From Sanderia malayensis (taxonomy: Eukaryota; Cnidaria; Scyphozoa; Semaeostomeae; Pelagiidae), in NCBI GenBank assembly GCA_013076295.1, contig RQOL01000677.1, positions 124,001-188,000 on the forward strand: a stretch of DNA of 64,000 nt, read 5' to 3'. The notes under the pieces were generated by a model. The model made no database searches. It saw only the letters and a list, made by a program, of their open reading frames with translations, and had not been told where the DNA came from. Below are positions 48,071 to 60,108 of this stretch, piece after piece (within the stretch, counting starts at the first letter, position 1; every line of letters begins with the position of its first letter). The position numbers were made by a program, and so were the translations under genes.

Positions 48071-48949
48071 TGTATGTTCCACAAAATTTCATACAAATTG
48101 AACGAGTTTGAAAAATTGCATATTGCCCCCTTATACAACCTTGTATGCCCTCAAAACATGGAAATTCCAAAAACCAGCTTCATGTTCAAACTTAGGACAC
48201 CAAAATTGTACATTCCACAAAACTTGATGCAAATTGAACGAGTTTGAAAAATTGCATGTTGTCCCTTATACCCCGTTGTATGCCCCAAACACATAAAAAT
48301 TTCAAAAAAAAGTTTCATATTCAAATTCAGCACACCAAAACTGTACTTTTCGCCAAATTTGATGCAAGTTGAACGAATTTGAAAAATTGCATGAAAAGTG
48401 GGAATTCATTAAATGTGGGAAGTGGAAAGTCAGGAAAAAGTGGGAAGTCATCAGAATTGGGAAATCATCAAAACTGGAAAGTGGGAAGTCGAGAAAAAGT
48501 GGGAAGCCATCAGAAGTGGGAAGTGATCATACCAAATTAGTACTTTCCACAAAATTTGATGCAAATTGAACGAGTTTGAAAAATTGCATCCAATGTGGCT
48601 AATCGACAAAAGTGGGAGGTGGGAAGTCATCAAAATTGGAAAAGTGGGAAGTCAAGAAAAAGTGGGAGGACAGCAAAGTGGTAAGTCATCATACCAAAAT
48701 TGTACTTTCCAGAAAAATTGGTACAAATTGAACGAGTTTGAAAAATTTCATATTGCCCCCTTTTACTCCCTTTTATGCCCTGAAAACATGACAATTTCAA
48801 AACCCGTTTCATGTTCAAATTCAGCACACCAAATTTGTACTTTCCACAAAATTTGATGCAAAGTGAAAGAGTTTGAAAAATTGAATCAAAAGTGGGAAGT
48901 CATCAAAAGTGAAGAGTGGGAAGGCAGGAAAGAGTGGAAGTCATCATAA

Positions 48950-49330
48950 GTGGGAAGTCATCATACCAAAATTGTGCTTTCCAGAAAGTTGATGCAAATT
49001 GAAAGAGTTTGAAAATTGCATCAAAATTGCGAAATCATCAAAAGTGAAAAGTGGGAAGGCAGGAAAAAGTGGGAAGTCATCAGAAGTGGGAAGTTATCAA
49101 AAATTGGAAAGTGGGAAGTCAAGAAAAAGTGGGAAGTCGGCAAAGTAGGGAAGTCATCATACAAAAATTGTACTTTCCACAAAATTTGGATACAAATTGA
49201 ACGAGTTTGAAAAATTGCATATTGCCCTCTCTACAACCTTTATGCCCTCAAAACATGAAAATTTCAAAACAAGCTTCATGTTCAAATTCAGCACACCAAC
49301 GTGTACTTTCCACAAAATTTGATACAAATT
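48950..49330 (+). repeat. Satellite stretch rich in 1-2 base indels
   Basis: Compared with the parallel copy at 50240-50610 and the copy near 44905-45280, this stretch has many single-base losses and gains (for example CTCTCTACAACC for CTCTCTTACAACC, and ATTTGGATAC for ATTTGATAC). It may be low-accuracy consensus sequence rather than real divergence. Confidence 0.6.
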
Positions 49331-51312
49331 GAAAGAGTTTGAAAAAATGGAATCAAAATTGGGAAGTCATCAAAAGTGGGAAGTGGGAAGTCAGGAAAAA
49401 GTGGGAAGTCATAAGAAGTGGGATGTCATCATACCAAAATTGTACTTTCCACAAAGTTTGATGCAAATTGAAAGAGTTTGAAAAATTGCATCAAAAGTGG
49501 GAAGTCATCAATATTGGGAAGTGCGAAGTCAGGAAAATGTAGGAAGTGTTCAAAAGTGGGAAGTCATCAAAAGTGGGAAGTGGGATGTCAGGAAAAAGTG
49601 GGAAGTCATAAGAAGTGGGAAGTCATCATACCAAAAATGTACTTTCCACAGAATTTGATGCAAATTGAAGGAGTTTGAAAAATTGCATCAAATGTGGCAA
49701 ATCGTCAAAAGTGGGAAGTGGAAAGTCAGGCAAAAGTGGTAAGTCATCAAAATTGGAAAGTGGGAAGTCGAGAAAAAGTGGGAAGCCATCAGAAGTGGGA
49801 AGTGATCATACCAAATTAGTACTTTCCACAAAATTTGATGCAAATTGAACGAGTTTGAAAAATTGCATCCAATGTGGCTAATCGACAAAAGTGGGAGGTG
49901 GGAAGTGATCAAAATTGGAAAGTGGGAAGTCAAGAAAAAGTGGGAGGACAGCAAAGTGGTAAGTCATCATAACAAAATTGTACTTTCCAGAAAAATTGGT
50001 ACAAATTGAACGAGTTTGAAAAATTTCATATTGCCCCCTTTTACTCCCTTTTATGCCCTGAAAACATGACAATTTCAAAAACCCGTTTCATGTTCAAATT
50101 CAGCACACCAAATTTGTACTTTCCACAAAATTTGATGCAAAGTGAAAGAGTTTGAAAAAATTGAATCAAAAGTGGGAAGTCATCAAAAGTGAAGAGTGGG
50201 AAGGCAGGAAAGAGTGGAAGTCATCATAAGTGGGAAGTCATCATACCAAAATTGTGCTTTCCAGAAAGTTTGATGCAAATTGAAAGAGTTTGAAAAATTG
50301 CATCAAAATTGCGAAATCATCAAAAGTGAAAAGTGGGAAGGCAGGAAAAAGTGGGAAGTCATCAGAAGTGGGAAGTTATCAAAAATTGGAAAGTGGGAAG
50401 TCAAGAAAAAGTGGGAAGTCGGCAAAGTAGGAAGTCATCATACAAAAATTGTACTTTCCACAAAATTTGATACAAATTGAACGAGTTTGAAAAATTGCAT
50501 ATTGCCCTCTCTTACAACCTTGTATGCCCTCAAAACATGAAATTTCAAAAACAAGCTTCATGTTCAAATTCAGCACACCAAACGTGTACTTTCCACAAAA
50601 TTTGATACAAATTGAAAGAGTTTGAAAAAATGGAATCAAAATTGGGAAGTCATCAAAAGTGGAAGTGGGAAGTCAGGAAAAAGTGGGAAGTCATAAGAAG
50701 TGGGATGTCATCATACCAAAATTGTACTTTCCACAAAGTTTGATGCAAATTGAAAGAGTTTGAAAAATTGCATCAAAAGTGGAAGTCATCAATATTGGGA
50801 AGTGCGAAGTCAGGAAAATGTAGGAAGTGTTCAAAAGTGGGAAGTCATCAAAAGTGGGAAGTGGGATGTCAGGAAAAAGTGGGAAGTCATAAGAAGTGGG
50901 AAGTCATCATACCAAAAATGTACTTTCCACAGAATTTGATGCAAATTGAAGGAGTTTGAAAAATTGCATCAAATGTGGCAAATCGTCAAAAGTGGGAAGT
51001 GGAAAGTCAGGCAAAAGTGGGAAGTCATCAAAATTGGAAAGTGGGAAGTCAAGAAAAAGTGGAAGTCAGCAAAGTGGGAAGTCTTCATACCAAAATTGTA
51101 CTTTCCACAAAATTTGATACAAATTGAACGAGTTTGAAAATTGCATGTGATATACCCTTATACCCAGTTGTATGCCCCAAAAACATGCAAATTTCAAAAA
51201 CCAGTTTCATATTGAAATTCAGCACACAAAAACTGTACTTTTCGCCAAATTTGATGCAAGTTGAACGAGTGAAGTCATGGACGAGTGAAGATGGGAAATT
51301 ACCAAAAGTGGG

Positions 51313-51530
51313 TTTATCTGATTATCGTGACATTCGAACCCCATAGATAAGGCAAGCGGACATCACACAGTATGAACAGAATCTCAATAAAGCATGCACG
51401 AATTATCGTATCCACTCTTCCTACAGCTAGTGTCACAGGCGTTAAATTTGGAAAAAAACAAGCGAGCTTCAACGGAATAACTATATTGAGGAAAACCGAC
51501 TTTATCTGAGAGAAACTCACTTTATCTGAC
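51313..51530 (+). repeat. Module C, copy 15 (long subtype)
   Basis: Offset 6941 from copy 17. Nearly identical to copies 13 and 14. Confidence 0.85.
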
Positions 51531-52968
51531 AAAAAGTGGGAAGTCACCAAAAAGGGAAGTCGTCAAAAGTGGGAAGTGAAATGTCAAGAAAAAGTGGGAA
51601 GTGAGCAGAAGTGGGAAATCATCATACAAAATTGTACTTTCAACCAAATTTTGATGCACATTGAACGAGTTTGAAAAATTGCATCAAAAGTAGGAAGTCA
51701 TCAAAAGTGGGGGGTGGGAAGTCAAGAAAAAGTGGGAAGTCATCAAAGTGGGAAGTGGGAAGTCAAGAGAAATTGGGAAGTCAGCAAAAGTGGGAAGTCA
51801 TCATACCAAAATTGTACTTTCCACAAAATTTGATACAAATTGAATGGGTTTGAAAATTGCATATTGCCCGCTTATACTACCCCATCTCATTTCCCAAAAC
51901 ATTAAAATTTCAAAAAACAAGTTTCATATTCTATTTCAGTACACCGAAAATGACCTTTCCATAATATTTGATGCAAGTTGAACGAGTTGAAAAATTGCAT
52001 ATTGCCCCTTTTAGCACGTTTTATGCCCTCAAACATTAAAATTTCAGAAACCAGCTTCATGTTCATATTCAGCACACCAAATTTGTACTTTCACAAAATT
52101 TGATACAAATTGAAAGAGTTTGAAAAATTGCATCAAAAGTGGGAAGTCATCAAAAGTGAAGAGTGGGAAGGCAGGAAAAAGCGGGAAGTCATCAGAAGTG
52201 GGAAGTCATCATACCAAAATTGTACTTTCCACAAAGTTTGATGCAAATTGAAAGAGTTTCAAAAATGGGATATTCCCCTTTTTTACCCCGTTATATGCCC
52301 TGAAAACATGACAATTTCAAAAACCCGTTTCATGTTCAAATTCAGCACACCAAATTGTACTTTCCACAAAATTTGATGCAAATTGAAAGAGTTTGAAAAA
52401 ATGGAATCAAAAGTGGGAACTCATCAAAAGTGAAGAGTGGGAAGGCAGGAAAAAGTAGGAAGTCATAAGAAGTGGGAAGTCATCATACCAAAATTGTACT
52501 TTCAACAGAATTTGATGCAAATTGAACGAGTTTGAAAATGTGCATCAAATGTTACAAATCGGCAAAAGTGGGAAGTGGGAAGTCAGGCAAAAGTGGGAAG
52601 TCATCAAAATTGGAAAGTGGGAAGTCAAGAAAAAGTGGGAAGTCAGCAAAGTGGGAAGTCCTCATACCAAAATTGTACTTTCCACAAAATTTGATTCAAA
52701 TTGAACGAGTTTGAAAACTTGCATATTGCCCCCTTTTTCAACCTTCTATGCCCTCAAAGCATGAAAATTACAAAAACCAGCTTCCTTTTCAAATTCAGCA
52801 CACCAAATTTGTACTTTGCACAAAATTTGATGCAAATAGAAAGAGTTTGAAAAATTGGATCAAAAGTGAGAAGTCATCAAAAGTGGGAGGTGGGAAGACG
52901 GGAAAAGTGGGAAATCATCAAAAGTGGGAAGTCACCAAAAGTGGGAAGTGGGAAGCTACCAAAAGTGG

Positions 52969-53165
52969 TTTTATCTGATTATGGTGACATTCGCTTCCCA
53001 TAGATAAGGCAAGCGGACATCGCACAGTATGAACAGAATCTCAATAAAGCATACACGAATTATCGTATCCACTCTTCCTACAGCTAGTGTCACGGGCATT
53101 AACTTTGGAAGGAAACAAAGGAGGTTCAACGGAATAATTACATTGAAGAGCCCCACTTTATCTGA
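52969..53165 (+). repeat. Module C, copy 16 (short subtype)
   Basis: Offset 6942 from copy 18. Same short form as copies 8 and 9 about 37 kb to the left. Confidence 0.85.
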
Positions 53166-56100
53166 CAAAGAGTGGGAAACCACCAAAAGTGGGAAGTCAT
53201 CAAATGTGGAAAATGGGAAGTCAAGAAAAGTGGGAAGTCAGCAAAGGTGGGAAGTCATCATACCAAAATTGTATTTTTATATTTGTACTGTTTGTACTAT
53301 ATTTACTATGGCATATTTCCAACTTGAACGAGATGGAAAATTTGAATATTACTAAAAGTGGGAAGTCACCAAAAGTAGGAGGTCGTCAAAAGTGGGGAGT
53401 GGGAAGTCAGGTAAAGTGGGAAGTCATCAAATATGGGAAGTCATCAAAAGTGGAAAATGGGAAGTCAAGAAAAAGTGGGAAGTCAGCAAAGGTGGGAAGT
53501 CATCATACCAAAATTGTACTTTCCACAAAATTTGATACAAATTGAACGAGTTTGAAAACTTGCGTATTGCCCCCTTTTTCAACCTTGTATGCCCTCAAAG
53601 CATGAAAATTACAAAAACCAAATTCCTTTTCAAATTCAGCACACCAAATTTGTACTTTCCACAAAATTTGATGGAAATTGAGAGAATTTGAAAAACGGCC
53701 TCAAAAGTGGAAAGTCATGAAAGGTCGGAAGTCATAATACCAAAATTGTATTTTTGTATTTGTACTGTTTATACTATATGTACTATTATATATTTCCAAA
53801 TTGAACGAGGGTGAGAACGTGCATATTTCTAAAAGTGGGAAGTCACCAAAAGTGGGAGGTCGTCAAAAGAGGGAAGTGGGATATGAAGAAAAAGTGGGAA
53901 GTGAGCAGAAATGGGAAATCATCATACAAAACTGTACTTTCCACCAAATTTGATACAAATTGAAGGAGTTTGAAAAAAGGCATCAAAAATGACAAAAGTG
54001 GGAAGTCGTCAAAAGTGGGAAGTGGAAAATCAAAAAAAGTTGAGAAGTCACCAGAAGTGGGAAATCATCATACCAAAGTTGTACTTTCTACAAAATTTGA
54101 TGTCAATTCAAAGAGTTTGAAAAATGGCATCAAAGGTGGGCAGTCATTAAAAGTGGGAAGTGGGAAGTCAGGAAAAAGTGGGAAGTCATGAAAATTGGGA
54201 AGTCATGAAAAGTGTAAAGTGGGAAGTCAAGAAAAATTGGGAAGTCAGCGAAAGTGGGAAGTCATCAAACTAAATTTGTACTTTCCACAAAATTTGATGG
54301 AAATTGAGAGAATTTGAAAAACGGCCTCAAAAGTGGGAAGTCATAAAAGTGGGAAGTCATCAAACCAAAATTGTATTTTTGTATTTGTACTCTTTATACT
54401 ATATGTACTATTATATATTTCCAAACTGAACGAGTTTGAAAACGTGCATATTTCTAAAAGTGGGAAGTCACCAAAAGTGTGAGGTCGTCAAAAGAGGGAA
54501 GTGGGATATGAAGAAAAAGTGGGAAGTTATCAAAAGTGAGAAATCATCATAAAAATTCTACTTTCCACCAATTTGGATGCACATTGAAAGAGTTTGAAAA
54601 ATGGCATCAAAAGTGGGAAGTCATCAAAGGTGGGAAGTGGGAAAACAGGAAAAAGTGGGAAGTCGCCAAAAGTGGGAGGTGGTCAAAAGTTGGAAATGGG
54701 ATATCAAGAAAAAGTGGGAAGTTATGAAAAGTGGGAGGTCACCGAAAGTGGAAAGTGGAGGTCAACAAAAATTGAGAAGTTAGCAAAGGTGGGAAGTCAT
54801 CATACTAAATTTCCATCTTCCAAAAAATTTGATGCAAATTGAAAATGATTGAAAACTTGCATTAAAAGTTGGAAATCATCAAAGGTGGGAGTGAGAAGTC
54901 TAGAAAAGTGGGAAGTCATCAAAAGTGGGAAGTGGGAAGTCGAGAAAAAGTGGGAAGTCAGCAAAAGTTGGAAGCCATCATACCAAAATTGTACTTTCCA
55001 CAGAATTTGATGCAAATTGAACGAGTTTGAAAACTTGCATCCGATGTGGCTAATCGACAAAAGTGGGAAGTGGGAAGTCATCAAAATTGGAAAGTGGGAA
55101 GTCAAGAAAAAGTGGGAAGTCAGCAAAGTGGGAAGTCATCATAACAAAATTGTACTTTCGAGAAAAATTTGTACAAGTTGAACGAGTTTGAAAAAATGGA
55201 ATCAAAAGTGGGAAGTTATCAAAAGTGAAGAATGGGAAGGCAGGAAAAAGTGGGAAGTCACCAGAAGTGGGAAGTCATCATACCAAAATAGTACTTTCCA
55301 CAAAGTTTGCTGCAAATTGAAAGAGTTTGAAAAATTGCATGAAAAGTGGGAAGTCATCAATATTGAGAAGTGCGAAGTCAGGAAAATGTGGGAAGTATTC
55401 AAAAGTGGGAAGTCATCAAAAGTGGGAAGTGGGAAGTCAGGAAAAAGTGGGAAGTCATAAGAAGTGGGAAGTCATCATACCAAAAATGTACTTTCCACAG
55501 ATTTTGATGCAAATTGAACGAGTTTGAAAAATTGCGTCAAATGTCGCAAATCGGCAAAAGTGGGAAGTGGGAAGTCAGGCAAAAGTGGGAAGTCATCAAA
55601 ATTGGAAAGTGGGAAGTCAAGAAAAAGTGGGAGGTCAGCAAAAGTTGGAAGCCATCATACCAAAATTGTACTTTCCACAGAATTTGATGCAAATTGAACG
55701 AGTTTGAAAATTGCATCCAATGTGGCTAATCGACAAAAGTGGGAAGTGGGAAGTCATCAAAATTGGAAAGTGGGAAGTCAAGAAAAAGTGGGAAGTCAGC
55801 AAAGTGGGAAGTCATCATAACAAAATTGTACTTTCGAGAAAAATTTGTACAAATTGAACGAGTTTGAAAAAATGGAATCAAAAGTGGGAAGTTGTCAAAA
55901 GTGAAGAATGGGAAGGCAGGAAAAAGTGGGAAGTCACCAGAAGTGGGAAGTCATCATACCAAAATAGTACTTTCCACAAAGTTTGCTGCAAATTGAAAGA
56001 GTTTGAAAAATTGCATCAAAAGTGGGAAGTCATCAATATTGGGAAGTGCGAAGTCAGGAAAATGTGGGAAGTATTCAAAAGTGGGAAGTCATCAAAAGTG

Positions 56101-57329
56101 GGAAGTGGGAAGTCAGGAAAAAGTGGGAAGTCATAAGAAGTGGGAAGGCATCATACCAAAAATGTACTTTCCACAGATTTTGATGCAAATTGAACGAGTT
56201 TGAAAAATTGCATCAAATGTCGCAAATCGTCAAAAGTGGGAAGTGGGAAGTCAGGCAAAAGTGTGAAGTCATCAAAATTGGAAAGTGGGAATTCAAGAAA
56301 AGTGGGAAGTCAGCAAAGTGGGAAGTCATCATACCAAAATTGTACTTTCCACAAAATTTGATACAAATTGAACGAGTTTGAAAATTTGCATGTTATACCC
56401 AGTTGTATGCCCCGAAAACATACAAATTTCAAAAACCAGTTTCATATTGAAATTCAGCACACGAAAACTGCACTTTTCGCCAAATTTGATGCAAATTGAA
56501 CGAGTTTGAAAACTTGCATATTGCCCCCTTTTTCAACCTTGTATGCCCTCAAAGCATGAAAATTACAAAAAACGTTCATTTTCAAATTCAGCACACCAAA
56601 TTTGTACTTTGCACAAAATTTGATGCAAATTGAAAGAGTTTGAGAAATTGCATCAAAAGTGGGAAGTCATCAAAAGTGAAGAGTGGGAAGGCAGGAAAAA
56701 GCGGGAAGTCATCAGAAGTGGGAAGTTATCAAAAATGGAAAATGGGAAGTCAAGAAAACGTGGGAAGTGAACAAAAGTAGGAAGTCATCATACCAAAATT
56801 GTATGTTCCACAAAATTTCATACAAATTGAACGAGTTTGAAAAATTGCATATTGCCCCCTTATACAACCTTGTATGCCCTCAAAACATGAAAATTCCAAA
56901 AACCAGCTTCATGTTCAAACTTAGGACACCAAAATTGTACATTCCACAAAACTTGATGCAAATTGAACGAGTTTGAAAAATTGCATGTTGTCCCTTATAC
57001 CCCGTTGTATGCCCCAAACACATAAAAATTTCAAAAAAAAGTTTCATATTCAAATTCAGCACACCAAAACTGTACTTTTCGCCAAATTTGATGCAAGTTG
57101 AACGAATTTGAAAAATTGCATGAAAAGTGGGAATTCATTAAATGTGGGAAGTGGAAAGTCAGGAAAAAGTGGGAAGTCATCAGAATTGGGAAGTCATCAA
57201 AACTGGAAAGTGGGAAGTCGAGAAAAAGTGGGAAGCCATCAGAAGTGGGAAGTCATCATACCAAATTTGTACTTTCCACAAAATTTGATGCAAATTGAAC
57301 GAGTTTGAAAAATTGCATCCAATGTGGCT

Positions 57330-58010
57330 AATCGTCAAAAGTGGGAGTGGGAAGTCATCAAAATTGGAAAGTGGGAAGTCAAGAAAAAGTGGGACAGCAA
57401 AGTGGTAAGTCATCATAACAAATATGTACTTTCCAGAAAATTGTACAATTGAACGAGTTTGAAAAATTTCATATTGCCCCCTTTTACTCCCTTTTATGCC
57501 CAAAACATGAAAATTTCAAAAACCGTTTCATGTTCAAATTCAGCACACCAAATTTGTACTTTCCACAAAATTTGATGCAAATTGAAAGAGTTTGAAAAAA
57601 TGGAATCAAAAGTGGGAAGTCATCAAAAGTGAAGAGTGGGAAGGCAGGAAAAAGTGGAAGTCATCAAAGTGGGAAGTCATCATACCAAAATTGTACTTTC
57701 CACAAAGTTTGATGCAAATTGAAAGAGTTTGAAAAATTGCATCAAAAGTGGGAAGTCATCAAATTGGGAAGTGGAAGTCAGGAAAATGTGGGAAGTTCAA
57801 AAGTGGGAAGTTATCAAAAGTGGAAGTGGGAAGTCAGGAAAAAGTGGGAAGTCGAAAGTGGGAAGTCATCATACCAAAAATGTACTTTCCACAGAATTTG
57901 ATGCAAATTGAAGAGTTTGAAAAATTGCATCAAATGTGGCAAATCGTCAAAAGTGGGAAGTGGGAAGTCATCAAAATTGGAAAGTGAAGTCAAGAAAAAG
58001 TGGAAGTCAG
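57330..58010 (+). repeat. Satellite stretch with clustered short deletions
   Basis: Relative to parallel copies near 49900-51050, many 1-3 base deletions cluster here (GTGGGAGTGGG for GTGGGAAGTGGG, AGTGGAAGTC for AGTGCGAAGTC, GAAGTTCAAAAG for GAAGTATTCAAAAG). Flanking stretches are clean. It lies at the join between the two copies of duplication 4. Confidence 0.65.
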
Positions 58011-58252
58011 CAAAGTGGGAAGTCTTCATACCAAAATTGTACTTTCCACAAAATTTGATACAAATTGAACGAGTTTGAAAACTTGCATGTGATATACCCT
58101 TATACCCAGTTGTATGCCCCAAAAACATGCAAATTTCAAATACCAGTTTCATATTGAAATTCAGCACACAAAAACTGTACTTTTCGCCAAATTTGATGCA
58201 AGTTGAACGAGTGAAGTCATGGACGAGTGAAGATGGGAAATTACCAAAAGTG

Positions 58253-58470
58253 GTTTATCTGATTATCGTGACATTCGAACCCCATAGATAAGGCAAGCGG
58301 ACATCACACAGTATGAACAGAATCTCAATAAAGCATGCACGAATTATCGTATCCACTCTTCCTACAGCTAGTGTCACAGGCGTTAAATTTGGAAAAAAAC
58401 AAGCGAGCTTCAACGGAATAACTATATTGAGGAAAACCGACTTTATCTGAGAGAAACTCACTTTATCTGA
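58253..58470 (+). repeat. Module C, copy 17 (long subtype)
   Basis: Partner of copy 15. The junction has GTGGTTTATCTG instead of GTGGGTTTATCTG. Confidence 0.85.
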
Positions 58471-59910
58471 CAAAAAGTGGGAAGTCACCAAAAGAGGGAA
58501 GTCGTCAAAAGTGGGAAGTGAAATGTCAAGAAAAAGTGGGAAGTGAGCAGAAGTGGGAAATCATCATACAAAATTGTACTTTCAACCAAATTTTGATGCA
58601 CATTGAACGAGTTTGAAAAATTGCATCAAAAGTAGGAAGTCATCAAAAGTGGGGGGTGGGAAGTCAAGAAAAAGTGGGAAGTCATCAAAAGTGGGAAGTG
58701 GGAAGTCAAGAGAAATTGGGAAGTCAGCAAAAGTGGGAAGTCATCATACCAAAATTGTACTTTCCACAAAATTTGATACAAATTGAATGGGTTTGAAAAT
58801 TGCATATTGCCCGCTTATACTACCCCATCTCATTTCCCAAAACATTAAAATTTCAAAAAACAAGTTTCATATTCTATTTCAGTACACCGAAAATGACCTT
58901 TCCATAATATTTGATGCAAGTTGAACGAGTTGAAAAATTGCATATTGCCCCTTTTAGCACGTTTTATGCCCTCAAAATTAAAATTTCAGAAACCAGCTTC
59001 ATGTTCATATTCAGCACACCAAATTTGTACTTTCACAAAATTTGATACAAATTGAAAGAGTTTGAAAAATTGCATCAAAAGTGGGAAGTCATCAAAAGTG
59101 AAGAGTGGGAAGGCAGGAAAAAGCGGGAAGTCATCAGAAGTGGGAAGTCATCATACCAAAATTGTACTTTCCACAAAGTTTGATGCAAATTGAAAGAGTT
59201 TCAAAAATGGGATATTCCCCTTTTTTACCCCGTTATATGCCCTGAAAACATGACAATTTCAAAAACCCGTTTCATGTTCAAATTCAGCACACCAAATTGT
59301 ACTTTCCACAAAATTTGATGCAAATTGAAAGAGTTTGAAAAAATGGAATCAAAAGTGGGAACTCATCAAAAGTGAAGAGTGGGAAGGCAGGAAAAAGTAG
59401 GAAGTCATAAGAAGTGGGAAGTCATCATACCAAAATTGTACTTTCAACAGAATTTGATGCAAATTGAACGAGTTTGAAAATGTGCATCAAATGTTACAAA
59501 TCGGCAAAAGTGGGAAGTGGGAAGTCAGGCAAAAGTGGGAAGTCATCAAAATTGGAAAGTGGGAAGTCAAGAAAAAGTGGGAAGTCAGCAAAGTGGGAAG
59601 TCCTCATACCAAAATTGTACTTTCCACAAAATTTGATTCAAATTGAACGAGTTTGAAAACTTGCATATTGCCCCCTTTTTCAACCTTCTATGCCCTCAAA
59701 GCATGAAAATTACAAAAACCAGCTTCCTTTTCAAATTCAGCACACCAAATTTGTACTTTGCACAAAATTTGATGCAAATAGAAAGAGTTTGAAAAATTGG
59801 ATCAAAAGTGAGAAGTCATCAAAAGTGGGAGGTGGGAAGACGGGAAAAGTGGGAAATCATCAAAAGTGGGAAGTCACCAAAAGTGGGAAGTGGGAAGCTA
59901 CCAAAAGTGG

Positions 59911-60108
59911 TTTTATCTGATTATGGTGACATTCGCTTCCCATAGATAAGGCAAGCGGACATCGCACAGTATGAACAGAATCTCAATAAAGCATACACGA
60001 ATTATCGTATCCACTCTTCCTACAGCTAGTGTCACGGGCATTAACTTTGGAAGGAAACAAAGGAGGTTCAACGGAATAATTACATTGAAGAGCCCCACTT
60101 TATCTGAC
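59911..60108 (+). repeat. Module C, copy 18 (short subtype)
   Basis: Partner of copy 16. Followed by GAGTGGGAAACCACC and then a D module, as in copies 8 and 16. Confidence 0.85.

Larger units (their letters stand above)
51060..57058 (+). repeat. Higher-order duplication 4, copy a (6.94-kb period)
   Basis: Matches 58001-64000 at offsets of 6940-6943. It contains C copies 15 and 16 and D modules near 53266, 53742 and 54367, in the same order and spacing as copy b. Confidence 0.9.

Noticed and set aside
8421..60108. tRNA or SINE origin for module C, from a GGTTCGAAT B-box-like word on its minus strand
   Set aside because: The word is present only in some copies (others have TTCGCTTCC), and no convincing A box or cloverleaf was found.
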